Shown one piece after another: positions 54,227-64,000 of a stretch of 64,000 nucleotides of DNA. How positions within the stretch are numbered: the first letter of the stretch is position 1; each line of letters starts with the position of its first letter. This DNA comes from Leptothrix cholodnii SP-6 (GTDB lineage Bacteria > Pseudomonadota > Gammaproteobacteria > Burkholderiales > Burkholderiaceae_C). Position numbers and translations under genes: made by a program. Location: NCBI RefSeq assembly GCF_000019785.1, contig NC_010524.1:186001-250000 (forward strand), written 5' to 3'. The notes below the pieces were generated by a model. That model saw nothing but the letters and a program-made list of their open reading frames with translations. It made no database searches and was not told the origin of the DNA.

Positions 54227-55437
54227 GCGACTGGAGCTTGCCCGCCGACCTGCGCGCCCAGGTGCAGCGGCGCTGGGACAAGGGCGAGCTGCTGGCCGAG
54301 CGGGTCGCGCCGACGCAGCTTTTCCCGCTGCGGCTGACGCTGCGGGTGCCGTCGTCGAGCGACCTGTCCGAGCGTTTCGACGCGGTGCGCCGCTGGGTGG
54401 CCGATCTGCAGCAAGGCTCGCGCGCGGGCTACCGGCTGGTGCTGCGCGAGGTGCGGCACCGCGTCATCGGCCAGAACAGCCTGCCGGCCGAGGCCTGGGT
54501 CGACACGCTCGACGATGCCCTGCAGGTCATCGGCAAGGCGCGCGAGGCGCGGGTGTTCCAGTCCGTGCTGGCCGCCACGCGCGAGCGTCAGCCGGCGCTC
54601 TTGCCGTGGCTGCAGCGCCAGCCCTTGCGCGCGCTGTCGCTGGCCGAGGTCTGGCCGCAGTTGCTCGATCTGGTGGCCTGGCTGCAGGCGCATCCGCGCC
54701 CGGGCGTCTACCTGCGCCAGGTCGATCTGCCGGGCATCCACAGCAAGTTCATCGAAGCGCAGCGCGGCGTGCTGGCCGAGCTGTTCGATCTGGCGCTGCC
54801 GCCCGATGCCATCGACGCGACGGCCGGCGGCGCGGCGCAGTTTGCACGCCGCTACGGCTTTCGCGACAAGCCCTTGCGGGTGCGCCTGCGGTTTCTCGAT
54901 CCGCGGCATGCCGCCTGGGTGAGCGGCACCGACGCCGACTACACGCTGACGCAGCAGGCCTTCGCACGGCTGGACCCGCCGGCCGTGCGGCGGGTGTTCG
55001 TCACCGAGAACGAGATCAACTTCCTGGCCTTCCCGCCGGTGGCCGACGGCCTGGTGGTGTTCGGCGCGGGTTACGGCTTCGAGGCCATGTCGCAGGCCGG
55101 GTGGCTGCACCGCCGTGCGCTGCACTACTGGGGCGACATCGACACCCACGGCTTTGCGATCCTCGATCAGCTGCGCGCGCATTTCCCGCAGGCGCGCGCC
55201 TTGCTGATGGACCACGACACCTTGCTGGCGCACGAGGCGCAGTGGGTCGACGAGCCGCAGCCCACGCAACGCGATCTGCCGCACCTGGACGACGCCGAGC
55301 GCTGGCTCTACGACGACCTGCGCTGGCGCCGATTGCGGGATGCACCGGTGCGGCTGGAGCAGGAGCGCATCGGCTTCGGCCGCGTCGAGCAGGTGCTCGC
55401 GGCGCTGTCGTGCGGCGGGGTGCCGTCAGGGGCGTGA
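54223..55437 (+). CDS. jetD: Wadjet type I nuclease subunit JetD (DUF3322 + DUF2220 TOPRIM)
   Basis: A 404-residue protein with an N-terminal DUF3322 region (ending around [26 protein letters not shown]) and a C-terminal DUF2220 TOPRIM-like domain. The catalytic acids appear intact: the Glu motif is [14 protein letters not shown] (E262/E264) and the DxD is [14 protein letters not shown] (D305/D307). JetD is the DNA-cleaving subunit of the Wadjet complex. Its start overlaps the jetC stop in an ATGA, and its 3' end overlaps the convergent SPOR-like gene by 12 bases. The complete four-gene set without frameshift suggests a functional system. Confidence 0.95.
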   Translation: MSDWSLPADLRAQVQRRWDKGELLAERVAPTQLFPLRLTLRVPSSSDLSERFDAVRRWVADLQQGSRAGYRLVLREVRHRVIGQNSLPAEAWVDTLDDALQVIGKAREARVFQSVLAATRERQPALLPWLQRQPLRALSLAEVWPQLLDLVAWLQAHPRPGVYLRQVDLPGIHSKFIEAQRGVLAELFDLALPPDAIDATAGGAAQFARRYGFRDKPLRVRLRFLDPRHAAWVSGTDADYTLTQQAFARLDPPAVRRVFVTENEINFLAFPPVADGLVVFGAGYGFEAMSQAGWLHRRALHYWGDIDTHGFAILDQLRAHFPQARALLMDHDTLLAHEAQWVDEPQPTQRDLPHLDDAERWLYDDLRWRRLRDAPVRLEQERIGFGRVEQVLAALSCGGVPSGA

Positions 55438-56085
55438 GTCGCGTCCGCAGGGCTGCAGCTTGCGGCCTTGCGGCAGGTCGTCGATCTGGGTCAGGCGTTC
55501 CTGGGTCGCCGGGTCGGCCTTGGGCACGCGCAGCACGTGGCTGGTGCTGGGCGGCTCGAGCCGCACCACGCGGGCGAAGCGCACCTTCTGCTCCTGCAGG
55601 CGGCGCACGCTCTCCCGGGCGTCGGCCTCGCGGTTGTAGCGGCCGAAGATGAAGCCGGGTTCGTAGTCGGGCAGGTTGCGCACTTCCTCGAACGCGACTT
55701 CGCGCCGGCGCAGTTCTTCGGCGCGACGCTGCATCGTCACCTTGGAGTTGTAGCGCCCCATGTAGGCCATCCAGCTGCCCGGGCGCTCGCGCGTCAGCAG
55801 CGCCCAGCCGCCTTCGGGCAGGGCGCGGCGCAGGGCGCTTTCGGCCTGCGGCAGCTCGGCCGGCGTGAAAGGGCCGGCCTCCAGGCAGACCGGCGGCGGC
55901 GCGCGCCGGGTCAGCGTGGCGGGCGGCAGGATCTGCAGCGCCTCGGGCGCGATCTGCGCGGCCAGCCGCTGCGGTTCGCGGTCGCGCTGCGGCGACAGGC
56001 CGACCACGTCGTCGAGCCAGCCGCGGCTCCAGCTGAAGAACATCAGATTGGCCAGGAGCAGCGCCGCCAGCAGGCCCCTCAGCAT
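55426..56085 (-). CDS. SPOR-like membrane-anchored protein
   Basis: A 219-residue protein. A single N-terminal hydrophobic segment (LRGLLAALLLANLMFFSWSRGWL) looks like a signal anchor, and the C-terminal half has SPOR-like repeats (VCLEAGPFTPAELPQAESALRRALP and GWMAYMGRYNSKVTMQRRAEELRRR, then PGFIFGRYNREADARESVRRLQEQ). SPOR domains bind denuded peptidoglycan. Assignment to the family is by pattern. Its start lies within the birA 3' end (overlap of seven bases), so it is probably co-transcribed with birA. Confidence 0.75.
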   Translation of the reverse strand: MLRGLLAALLLANLMFFSWSRGWLDDVVGLSPQRDREPQRLAAQIAPEALQILPPATLTRRAPPPVCLEAGPFTPAELPQAESALRRALPEGGWALLTRERPGSWMAYMGRYNSKVTMQRRAEELRRREVAFEEVRNLPDYEPGFIFGRYNREADARESVRRLQEQKVRFARVVRLEPPSTSHVLRVPKADPATQERLTQIDDLPQGRKLQPCGRDSRP

Positions 56086-56867
56086 GGGCGCGCGCTCACT
56101 TCGCCGCTGTGCACGGCGTGGATCTGGCCGGCGGCGTCGCGCAGCAGCAGGGCGCCGTCGGGCGCGATGCCGCAGGCCGTGCCGTGCCGATCGCCGGCCT
56201 GCACCGGGCGGCCGGCCAGCACGTCACGCGCGGCAAAACGCGGCAACAGCGGGGCCAGGCCGTGACGCTCGAAATCCTGCAGCGCCCGCCACAGCGGCAG
56301 CGCCACGCGGTGCAGCGCGAGCGGCGCGCTGGCAGCCGGATCGAGCTCCTGCAGGCACGCATAGCCGCTGCCGAACGGGGCCGTCTCGGCGTCGCCCAGC
56401 GGCTCGATGTTCAGGCCGACACCGACCACCACCTGGCGTGCACCGTCCGCGCTGCCGGGCGCCATCAGCGTCTCGATCAGGATGCCGCCGAGCTTGCGGT
56501 CGTCGCCGCGCAGCCACAGGTCGTTGGGCCACTTGATGCCGATGCGCGGATGCAGCGCCTCGGCCAGCGCCAGCCCGACCGCCAGCGACAGGCCCGACCA
56601 GTCGGCCGGTGCGAGCGGGCAGGCGAGCGAGAAGGTCAGCGAGCGCCCGGGTGCGGAACTCCAGCTGCGGCCGAGCCGGCCGCGACCGGCGTTCTGGCGC
56701 TCGGCCACCAGCAGGCAGGGCGCGCTGTCGCCGGCGCGGGCGCGTTCGAGCAGGGCGGTGTTGGTCGATGCGGTTTCGGGCAGCACCTCGATGCTCAGGC
56801 CCGGGGCATGGGGCTCCAGCGCGAGCCAGAGGTCTTCGGCATCCCAGTTGAGGATCGTGGAGGGCAA
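56079..56867 (-). CDS. birA: Biotin-[acetyl-CoA-carboxylase] ligase
   Basis: A ~262-residue class I biotin protein ligase that attaches biotin to carrier proteins. Visible are the ATP/biotin motif AERQNAGRGRLGRSWSS, IGIKWPNDLWLRG, KLGGILIETL and the small C-terminal SH3-like domain (DVLAGRPVQAGDRHGTACGIAPDGALLLRDAAG). There is no N-terminal winged helix, so it should not be a repressor. No ATG lies near the conserved start; TTG 56867 (PSTILNWDAEDLWLALE) is the best candidate, nine bases after the SET gene stop. An alternative CTG overlaps that stop. Confidence 0.88.
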   Translation of the reverse strand: MPSTILNWDAEDLWLALEPHAPGLSIEVLPETASTNTALLERARAGDSAPCLLVAERQNAGRGRLGRSWSSAPGRSLTFSLACPLAPADWSGLSLAVGLALAEALHPRIGIKWPNDLWLRGDDRKLGGILIETLMAPGSADGARQVVVGVGLNIEPLGDAETAPFGSGYACLQELDPAASAPLALHRVALPLWRALQDFERHGLAPLLPRFAARDVLAGRPVQAGDRHGTACGIAPDGALLLRDAAGQIHAVHSGEVSARPC

Positions 56868-56875
56868 GGCAGTCT

Positions 56876-57415
56876 TCAGCGTTTGGGCGCCAGCATCGTA
56901 CCGCGGCAGGTCTTGTGGCCGCACCAGCAGGCGTAGTCCTTCTTGAGCCGGGCGGTGTAGCGCTCGTCGATCACCAGCTGGTAGTCGAAGAACAGCTCCT
57001 CGCCGGCCTTGATGGCGCGCCGGGCCTTGATGAAGATGCGATCGCCGTCGATCTCGGCCTCGCAGTTGGGCGCGCAGGCGTGGTTGATCCAGCGCGCCGC
57101 GTTGCCGTTGACGGCGCCGTCGATGACCCGCTGCTCGTCGACGTGGAAGTAGAAGGTGTGGTTGGGCTGCGCGGGGTCGTGCGGATGGCGGCGCAGCGCC
57201 TCGTCCCAGCCGATCATCTCGCCCTTGTATTCGATCAGCAGCTCGCCTTTCTTCAGCGGCTGCAGCGCGAACACGCCCTTGCCGTGCACGCCCGAGCGGC
57301 GCACCTGGATGCGCCGCGGGTCCTTGCGCGGCGGTGCCTCGACCGCGGCGACCGGTGCGGGTTTCGGGGCTCGCGCGGGGCGCTCGGGGGCAGGGCTGGC
57401 TCGGCGCGTCGGCAT
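56876..57415 (-). CDS. SET domain protein
   Basis: A 179-residue protein with an N-terminal Pro/Ala-rich stretch of about 30 residues and a complete SET lysine-methyltransferase fold: VRRSGVHGKGVFALQPLKKGELLIEYKGE, the NHACAPNCEAEI motif, ELFFDYQLVIDERY, and a post-SET cysteine cluster CWCGHKTCRGTML. The S-adenosylmethionine site residues therefore look intact. Bacterial SET proteins are found in Burkholderiales and others, with unknown protein targets. It precedes birA in the same direction and is divergent from topB. Confidence 0.92.
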   Translation of the reverse strand: MPTRRASPAPERPARAPKPAPVAAVEAPPRKDPRRIQVRRSGVHGKGVFALQPLKKGELLIEYKGEMIGWDEALRRHPHDPAQPNHTFYFHVDEQRVIDGAVNGNAARWINHACAPNCEAEIDGDRIFIKARRAIKAGEELFFDYQLVIDERYTARLKKDYACWCGHKTCRGTMLAPKR

Positions 57416-57448
57416 GGGCGTTTTCAGATCTGGTTAGATTGAGGGTGT

Positions 57449-57472
57449 GAGCGCGCGCGCATGAGCGCGCGC
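57449..57472. repeat. (GC)n alternating tract with repeated GAGCGCGCGC
   Basis: A run of alternating G and C, GCGCGCGCGC (57451-57460), then ATGA, then GCGCGCGC (57465-57472). The two halves form both a direct repeat of GAGCGCGCGC and an inverted repeat. It sits in the divergent promoter region between the SET gene and topB. Confidence 0.7.
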
Positions 57473-57538
57473 ACGTGTAACGCAGATTGTAGAGAGCGCA
57501 CCGGCCCGGGGCCGGTGGCACAAGCAGGGTCAAGGAAC

Positions 57539-60165
<2,627 letters not shown>

Positions 60166-60169
<4 letters not shown>

Positions 60170-61317
60170 CCATCCCCGAGGCGCTGCACCTGCTCGAAGT
60201 CGGTGCCCACAGCCACGACAGCGTGACCAGCCGGCTGGCGGTGCTGCACGCCCAGATCCGCCGCCTGGTGCCGGCGGTCGATCGCATCTCGTGCGCGCTC
60301 CACGAGCCTGAAGACGGGCTGCTCAAGACCTTCGTGCACAGCACGACCTCGGCCCAGCCGCTGCAGGCGTACCAGTTCCGGCTGGCCGACAGCGCCTCGC
60401 TGTCGGCGCTGGTGCGCGAGCGCGGCGAGCGGGTCATCGACGACATGCAGACCGAGCTGCACGGCCACGGCCATGCGCACACCGAGTGGCTGCTGGCGCA
60501 GGGTTATCGCAGCTCGTACACGCTGCCGCTGTTCGATCACGAGAACCTGATCGGCCTGCTGTTCTTCGACGCCCTGACGCCGTCGGCGTTCCAGCCGCTG
60601 GTCTGCGAGCGCCTGCGGCCCTACGCCAGCCTGATCGCGATGCTGCTGAGCCAGGAGCTGTCGACCATGCGCATGCTGGTCGGCTCGATCCAGATCGCCC
60701 GCGAGTTCGCCAACCTGCGCGACATCGAGACCGGCAGCCACCTGTCGCGCATGGCCGCCTTCGCCCAGCTGATCGCGCTGCGGCTGGCGCACGCACGCGG
60801 CTACGACGACGAGTTCATCGAGCATGTCTACCTGTTCGCGCCGCTGCACGACATCGGCAAGATCGGCGTGCCCGACCACATCATGCTCAAGCCCGGCGCG
60901 CTCGACGCCGACGAGTGGCGCCAGATGACCGAACACGTCGACAAGGGCGAGCAGATCGTCGAACGCCTGATCGAGACCTTCTCGCTGGCCCACCTGGCCG
61001 GCGTGCAGGTGCTGCGCCAGATCGTCGCCGGCCACCACGAGCGCATCGACGGCAGCGGTTATCCGCGCGGCCTGCGGGGCGCCGAGCTGCCGGACGCCGC
61101 ACGCATCATCACGGTGGCCGACATCTACGACGCGCTGCGCAGCGAGCGGCCGTACAAGCCGGCCTGGCGCCACGACGAGGTCGCCGCCGAACTGCGCCGC
61201 ATGGCCGCGGCCGGGCGGCTCGACGCCGAGATGGTCGAGGCCCTGCTCGCCGAGCCTGCCGCGCTGGAGGCCATCCGCACCCGCTTTCACGACGCCGATG
61301 GCGTGGCGGCCTGCTGA
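60166..61317 (+). CDS. GAF and HD-GYP domain protein (putative c-di-GMP phosphodiesterase)
   Basis: A 383-residue protein. The N-terminal ~170 residues resemble a GAF sensor (VDRISCALHEPEDGLLKTFVHST and LPLFDHENLIGLLFFDAL). The HD-GYP phosphodiesterase domain follows with all its hallmark residues: ETGSHLSRM, LHDIGKIGVPDHIMLKPG, HVDKGEQI, GHHERIDGSGYPRGLRG and DIYDALRSERPYKPAW. It should hydrolyse cyclic di-GMP in the cytoplasm. The ATG lies in the topB stop codon (ATGA), so it is translationally coupled to topB, an unexpected pairing. Confidence 0.92.
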
Positions 61318-61338
61318 GCGGCGCCGCCGCCCGACGAC

Positions 61339-62295
61339 ATGACCTGGGATCTGGCCTACAAGCTGCTGGCGCTGTTCGCGATGATCGCGATCGGCTACGG
61401 CGCCACGCGCCTGGGCGTGCTCGGCGGCGCCGACGGGCAACGGGCGCTGGCCAGCGCGGCGTTCGGGCTGTTCCTGCCGGCGCTGCTGTTCCGCACCACC
61501 GCCGGGATCGACCTGTCCGACCTGCCGGGGCCGCTGCTGCTGGCGTTCTTCGGCCCGCTGGTGCTCTGGGCGCTGGCGATCTGGTACGTCTACCGGCGCC
61601 GCGGGCCGGCCCATCCGGCCGATCCGGCGGTGCGCGCGGTGTCGCTGAGTTTCGGCAACACGGTGCAGGTCGGCCTGCCGTTTGCCGCTGCGCTGTTCGG
61701 CGAGGCCGGGCTGCAGCTGCACCTGGCGATCGTCAGCCTGCACGCGCTGGTGCTGCTGAGCCTGCTGACGGTGCTGGCCGAGGTCGACATCGCCCATGCC
61801 GCCGCGCGCCGTGGCAGCGCGGCCGCGCTCGGCAGCCTGCTGCTGACCATCGCCCGCCAGACGCTGATCCACCCGGTCGTGCTGCCGGTGCTGGCCGGCC
61901 TGGCCTGGCACCTGACGGGCTGGCAGCTGCATCCGGTGGCCGACAACATGCTGCTCACGCTCGGCCAGGCCGGCGTGCCGCTGTGCCTGGTGCTGATCGG
62001 CGCCTCGCTGGCGCAGTACGGGCTGGGCAGCAGCTGGCAGCGTCTGCTGGGGCTGGTGATGCTCAAGCTGCTGTTGCTGCCGGCGATCGTGGCGGCGCTG
62101 GGCGTGTGGGTGTTCGGTCTGCGCGGCCTGCCGCTGGCGGTGCTGGTGATGGCCGCCGCGCTGCCCAGCGGCAGCAACGCGCTGCTGTTCGCGCAGCGCT
62201 ACCGCACGCTCGAGGGCGAGGCCAGCGCGGCGATCGTGCTGTCGACGCTGGGCTTCGCGCTGACCGCGCCGCTGTGGCTGAGCCTGCTGCTCTGA
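61339..62295 (+). CDS. AEC family transporter
   Basis: A 318-residue membrane protein of the auxin efflux carrier family, with about ten hydrophobic helices and the family segment SFGNTVQVGLPFAAALFGEAGL, then VLPVLAGLAWHLTGWQL and GQAGVPLCLVLIGASLAQYGL. Bacterial members carry malonate and other organic acids or amino acids; the substrate here is unknown. It starts 21 bases after the HD-GYP gene. Its stop codon TGA lies inside the first unit of an eight-base tandem repeat. Confidence 0.88.
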   Translation: MTWDLAYKLLALFAMIAIGYGATRLGVLGGADGQRALASAAFGLFLPALLFRTTAGIDLSDLPGPLLLAFFGPLVLWALAIWYVYRRRGPAHPADPAVRAVSLSFGNTVQVGLPFAAALFGEAGLQLHLAIVSLHALVLLSLLTVLAEVDIAHAAARRGSAAALGSLLLTIARQTLIHPVVLPVLAGLAWHLTGWQLHPVADNMLLTLGQAGVPLCLVLIGASLAQYGLGSSWQRLLGLVMLKLLLLPAIVAALGVWVFGLRGLPLAVLVMAAALPSGSNALLFAQRYRTLEGEASAAIVLSTLGFALTAPLWLSLLL

Positions 62296-62329
62296 CGCCC
62301 TGACGCCCTGACGCCCTGACGCCCTGACG
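62293..62329. repeat. Octamer tandem repeat TGACGCCC x4.6 across a stop codon
   Basis: Four complete copies of TGACGCCC (62293-62324) followed by a partial TGACG. The first TGA is the stop codon of the AEC gene. The repeat ends about 12 bases before the stop of the convergent PIN-domain gene. Confidence 0.9.
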
Positions 62330-62340
62330 GGTGGTGCGCC

Positions 62341-62832
62341 TCAGCGCGGCCGCAATGCCAGCGGCCGGATGCCGGCGCTGGCGATGTGGTTCAGGAAGGG
62401 CTCGAGCGCCATCACCCGGCAGCTCAGCCGGCCCTGCATGGCCAGCAGCCCGACGTCGCCGCTGACCAGCACATGGGCGCGGCCGGCCATCGCCAGGCGC
62501 ACGAAGGCGAGCGCCGCGGGCTCGTCGGCCGGCGCCGGCCCGCTGGCCTCGGGCACCCGCACCTTCAGGGCGTGCGGCAGGTAGTCGCCCAGCAGCTGTT
62601 CCTGCTCGTGGCGGCTCAAGCCGAGCTGCGGGCTCGCCAGCGATCGGGTCAGGTCGAGCACGGTGGCCTTGCACAGCAGCGGGCGGCAGTAGCCCTCCTG
62701 CCAGGCCCGCCGCAGCTGCGCTCCCGCGCCGCCGCCGAACATCAGCGCCGAGATCACCACGGAGGTCTCGAGCACCACGCGCGGCGGCCGGCCGGGGCGC
62801 GGCGGGGTCGGAATCGGGGAGGAGTGGCTCAT
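62341..62832 (-). CDS. PIN domain protein, putative toxin-type ribonuclease
   Basis: A 163-residue PIN-fold protein (COG1569-like). The first motif is VVLETSVVISALMFGGGA, where the usual catalytic Asp of VLDTNV is Glu. Later acids are in LTRSLASPQL and HVLVSGDVGLLAM. The replacement Asp-to-Glu may reduce but not abolish metal binding. No antitoxin gene (AbrB, RHH or Phd type) is adjacent, so it is either solitary or not a classical toxin. ATG 62832 (MSHSSPIPTPP) is chosen; the upstream in-frame ATG at 62922 adds 30 residues of non-conserved character. Confidence 0.75.
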   Translation of the reverse strand: MSHSSPIPTPPRPGRPPRVVLETSVVISALMFGGGAGAQLRRAWQEGYCRPLLCKATVLDLTRSLASPQLGLSRHEQEQLLGDYLPHALKVRVPEASGPAPADEPAALAFVRLAMAGRAHVLVSGDVGLLAMQGRLSCRVMALEPFLNHIASAGIRPLALRPR

Positions 62833-63059
62833 CGCGGCCGGATTATCCCGACGGTGTGCGCTCCGGTGTGAACGACTCAGGACTATCCCGAGGTCAGGCC
62901 TGATTTCCATCAAGAATCTCACATCGCGAAATCGTTCTTGCGGGTTACTGCCGATCTTGTAAGCGAGCGTTGGAAACGCGTCAGGAATTGGTCAGTCCTC
63001 GCTTTGACAGTGCGCTCACGCGCTCAAGACGCCGTTTGCAGACGAATACAGGAGACAAC

Positions 63060-64000
63060 ATGTCCAGCATCCCGATCAATGCGACCAAGAAGGCCGTTCC
63101 GCCGGCCATGACACCCGAAGAGCGGAAGGTGATCTTCGCCTCCTCGCTGGGCACGGTGTTCGAGTGGTACGACTTCTACCTCTACGGCTCGCTCGCAGCC
63201 ATCATCGCCAAGCAGTTCTTCGCGGGACTGGATGCCGGCTCGGCCTTCATCTTCGCGCTGCTCGCCTTTGCCGCCGGCTTCATCGTGCGCCCGTTCGGCG
63301 CGCTGGTGTTCGGTCGCCTGGGCGACATGATCGGCCGCAAGTACACCTTCCTGGTGACGATCCTGATCATGGGCCTGGCGACGTTCATCGTCGGCATCCT
63401 GCCCAACTACGAGTCGATCGGCGTGGCCGCGCCGGTGATCCTGATCGCGCTGCGCATGCTGCAGGGCCTGGCGCTCGGCGGTGAATACGGCGGTGCCGCC
63501 ACCTACGTGGCCGAACACGCGCCGCACGGCAAGCGCGGCGCCTACACGGCGTGGATCCAGACCACCGCGACGCTGGGCCTGTTCCTGTCGCTGATGGTCA
63601 TTCTCGGCACCCGCACCGCGATCGGCGAAGCCGCCTTCGCCGACTGGGGCTGGCGCATCCCGTTCATCGTCTCGATCGCCCTGCTGGCCATCAGCGTGTG
63701 GATCCGCCTGTCGATGAACGAATCGCCCGCCTTCAAGAAGATGAAGGAAGAGGGCAAGACCTCGAAGGCGCCGCTGTCGGAGTCGTTCGGCCAGTGGAAG
63801 AACCTGAAGATCGTGATCCTGGCGCTGATCGGCCTGACCGCCGGCCAGGCCGTTGTCTGGTACACGGGCCAGTTCTACGCGCTGTTCTTCCTGACGCAGG
63901 CCCTCAAGGTCGACGGCGCCACCGCCAACGTGCTGGTCGCTGCCTCGCTGGTGATCGGCACGCCGTTCTTCATCGTGTTCGGCGCGCTGTCCGACAAGAT
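63060..64000 (+). CDS. MFS metabolite:H+ symporter, C-terminus cut by window edge
   Basis: The N-terminal 313 codons of a major facilitator of the metabolite:H+ symporter type (KgtP/ProP/ShiA-like). The family motif VFEWYDFYLYGSLAAIIA opens the first helix, the loop 2-3 signature is GRLGDMIGRKYTFL, and RMLQGLALGGEYGGAATYVAEHAP marks helix 4-5. About eight helices are visible before the window ends. Possible substrates are dicarboxylates, shikimate or betaine. AGGAGA at about 63049 precedes ATG 63060. The remaining third lies outside. Confidence 0.93.
   Translation, partial: MSSIPINATKKAVPPAMTPEERKVIFASSLGTVFEWYDFYLYGSLAAIIAKQFFAGLDAGSAFIFALLAFAAGFIVRPFGALVFGRLGDMIGRKYTFLVTILIMGLATFIVGILPNYESIGVAAPVILIALRMLQGLALGGEYGGAATYVAEHAPHGKRGAYTAWIQTTATLGLFLSLMVILGTRTAIGEAAFADWGWRIPFIVSIALLAISVWIRLSMNESPAFKKMKEEGKTSKAPLSESFGQWKNLKIVILALIGLTAGQAVVWYTGQFYALFFLTQALKVDGATANVLVAASLVIGTPFFIVFGALSDK

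Noticed and set aside
48710..55437. Chromosomal MukBEF condensin instead of Wadjet
   Set aside because: The gene set includes a DUF3322-DUF2220 TOPRIM protein and DUF3375/DUF4194 partners, which define Wadjet; MukF/MukE signatures and a smtA neighbour are absent.

Overview
The window is a gene-dense, high-GC chromosomal segment from a betaproteobacterium, most likely Burkholderiales of the Leptothrix/Sphaerotilus/Rubrivivax type. That placement is inferred from base composition, codon use and Burkholderiales-style gene groups (kef-kdsD-kdsC-lptC; glyQ-glyS-gmhB-plsC-metallopeptidase; tkt-gapA). I see no rRNA, tRNA, CRISPR array, transposase, integrase or prophage gene. Both ends cut a gene: nirB on the left and an MFS transporter on the right.

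Layout: 1-2257 assimilatory nitrite reductase nirB (minus, partial). 2.9-3.9 kb a small cyclic-nucleotide-binding protein and a pterin dehydratase. 3.9-8.3 kb a Kef-type antiporter divergent from the Kdo/LPS genes kdsD, kdsC and lptC, followed by a short-chain dehydrogenase and a terminator. 9.3-14.4 kb a glycine-rich RRM protein, a MarC protein, a GMC oxidoreductase, a structured leader with terminator in front of a TSUP exporter, and a metallo-beta-lactamase-fold hydrolase. 14.6-17.2 kb a phospho-signalling set (FHA protein, PP2C phosphatase, Ser/Thr kinase). 17.3-21.4 kb a TerC protein, a SWIB-domain protein, argC, an RBBP9-like hydrolase and parB. 21.9-26.8 kb the prkA-yeaH-spoVR stress operon. 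26.8-29.4 kb a D-lactate-dehydrogenase-like flavoprotein, a Crp/Fnr regulator and a small DUF2892 membrane protein with a CRP-type palindrome upstream. 29.4-35.5 kb a PotABCD-like ABC importer with a GntR/FCD regulator, divergent from an Asp/Glu/hydantoin racemase; near-identical putative operators lie at both ends of the divergent promoter. 35.6-45.3 kb a sensor kinase, a YgjP-like metallopeptidase, plsC, gmhB, glyS, glyQ, a membrane protein, murU and a hemerythrin. 45.4-48.6 kb tkt and gapA. 48.7-55.4 kb a complete type I Wadjet (jetABCD) anti-plasmid operon. 55.4-64 kb a SPOR-like protein, birA, a SET-domain protein, topB, an HD-GYP protein, an AEC transporter, a PIN protein and an MFS symporter.

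The strongest accessory system is the Wadjet locus: four tightly coupled genes encoding the kleisin-, KITE- and SMC-like subunits and a TOPRIM nuclease subunit, between housekeeping genes without a recognisable mobile element. It is a described family, so what is new is at most this instance and its context. Other points to check are the structured RNA candidate before the TSUP gene, the paired GntR operator candidates, the CRP-like site before the DUF2892 gene, and the kinase/phosphatase/FHA cluster.
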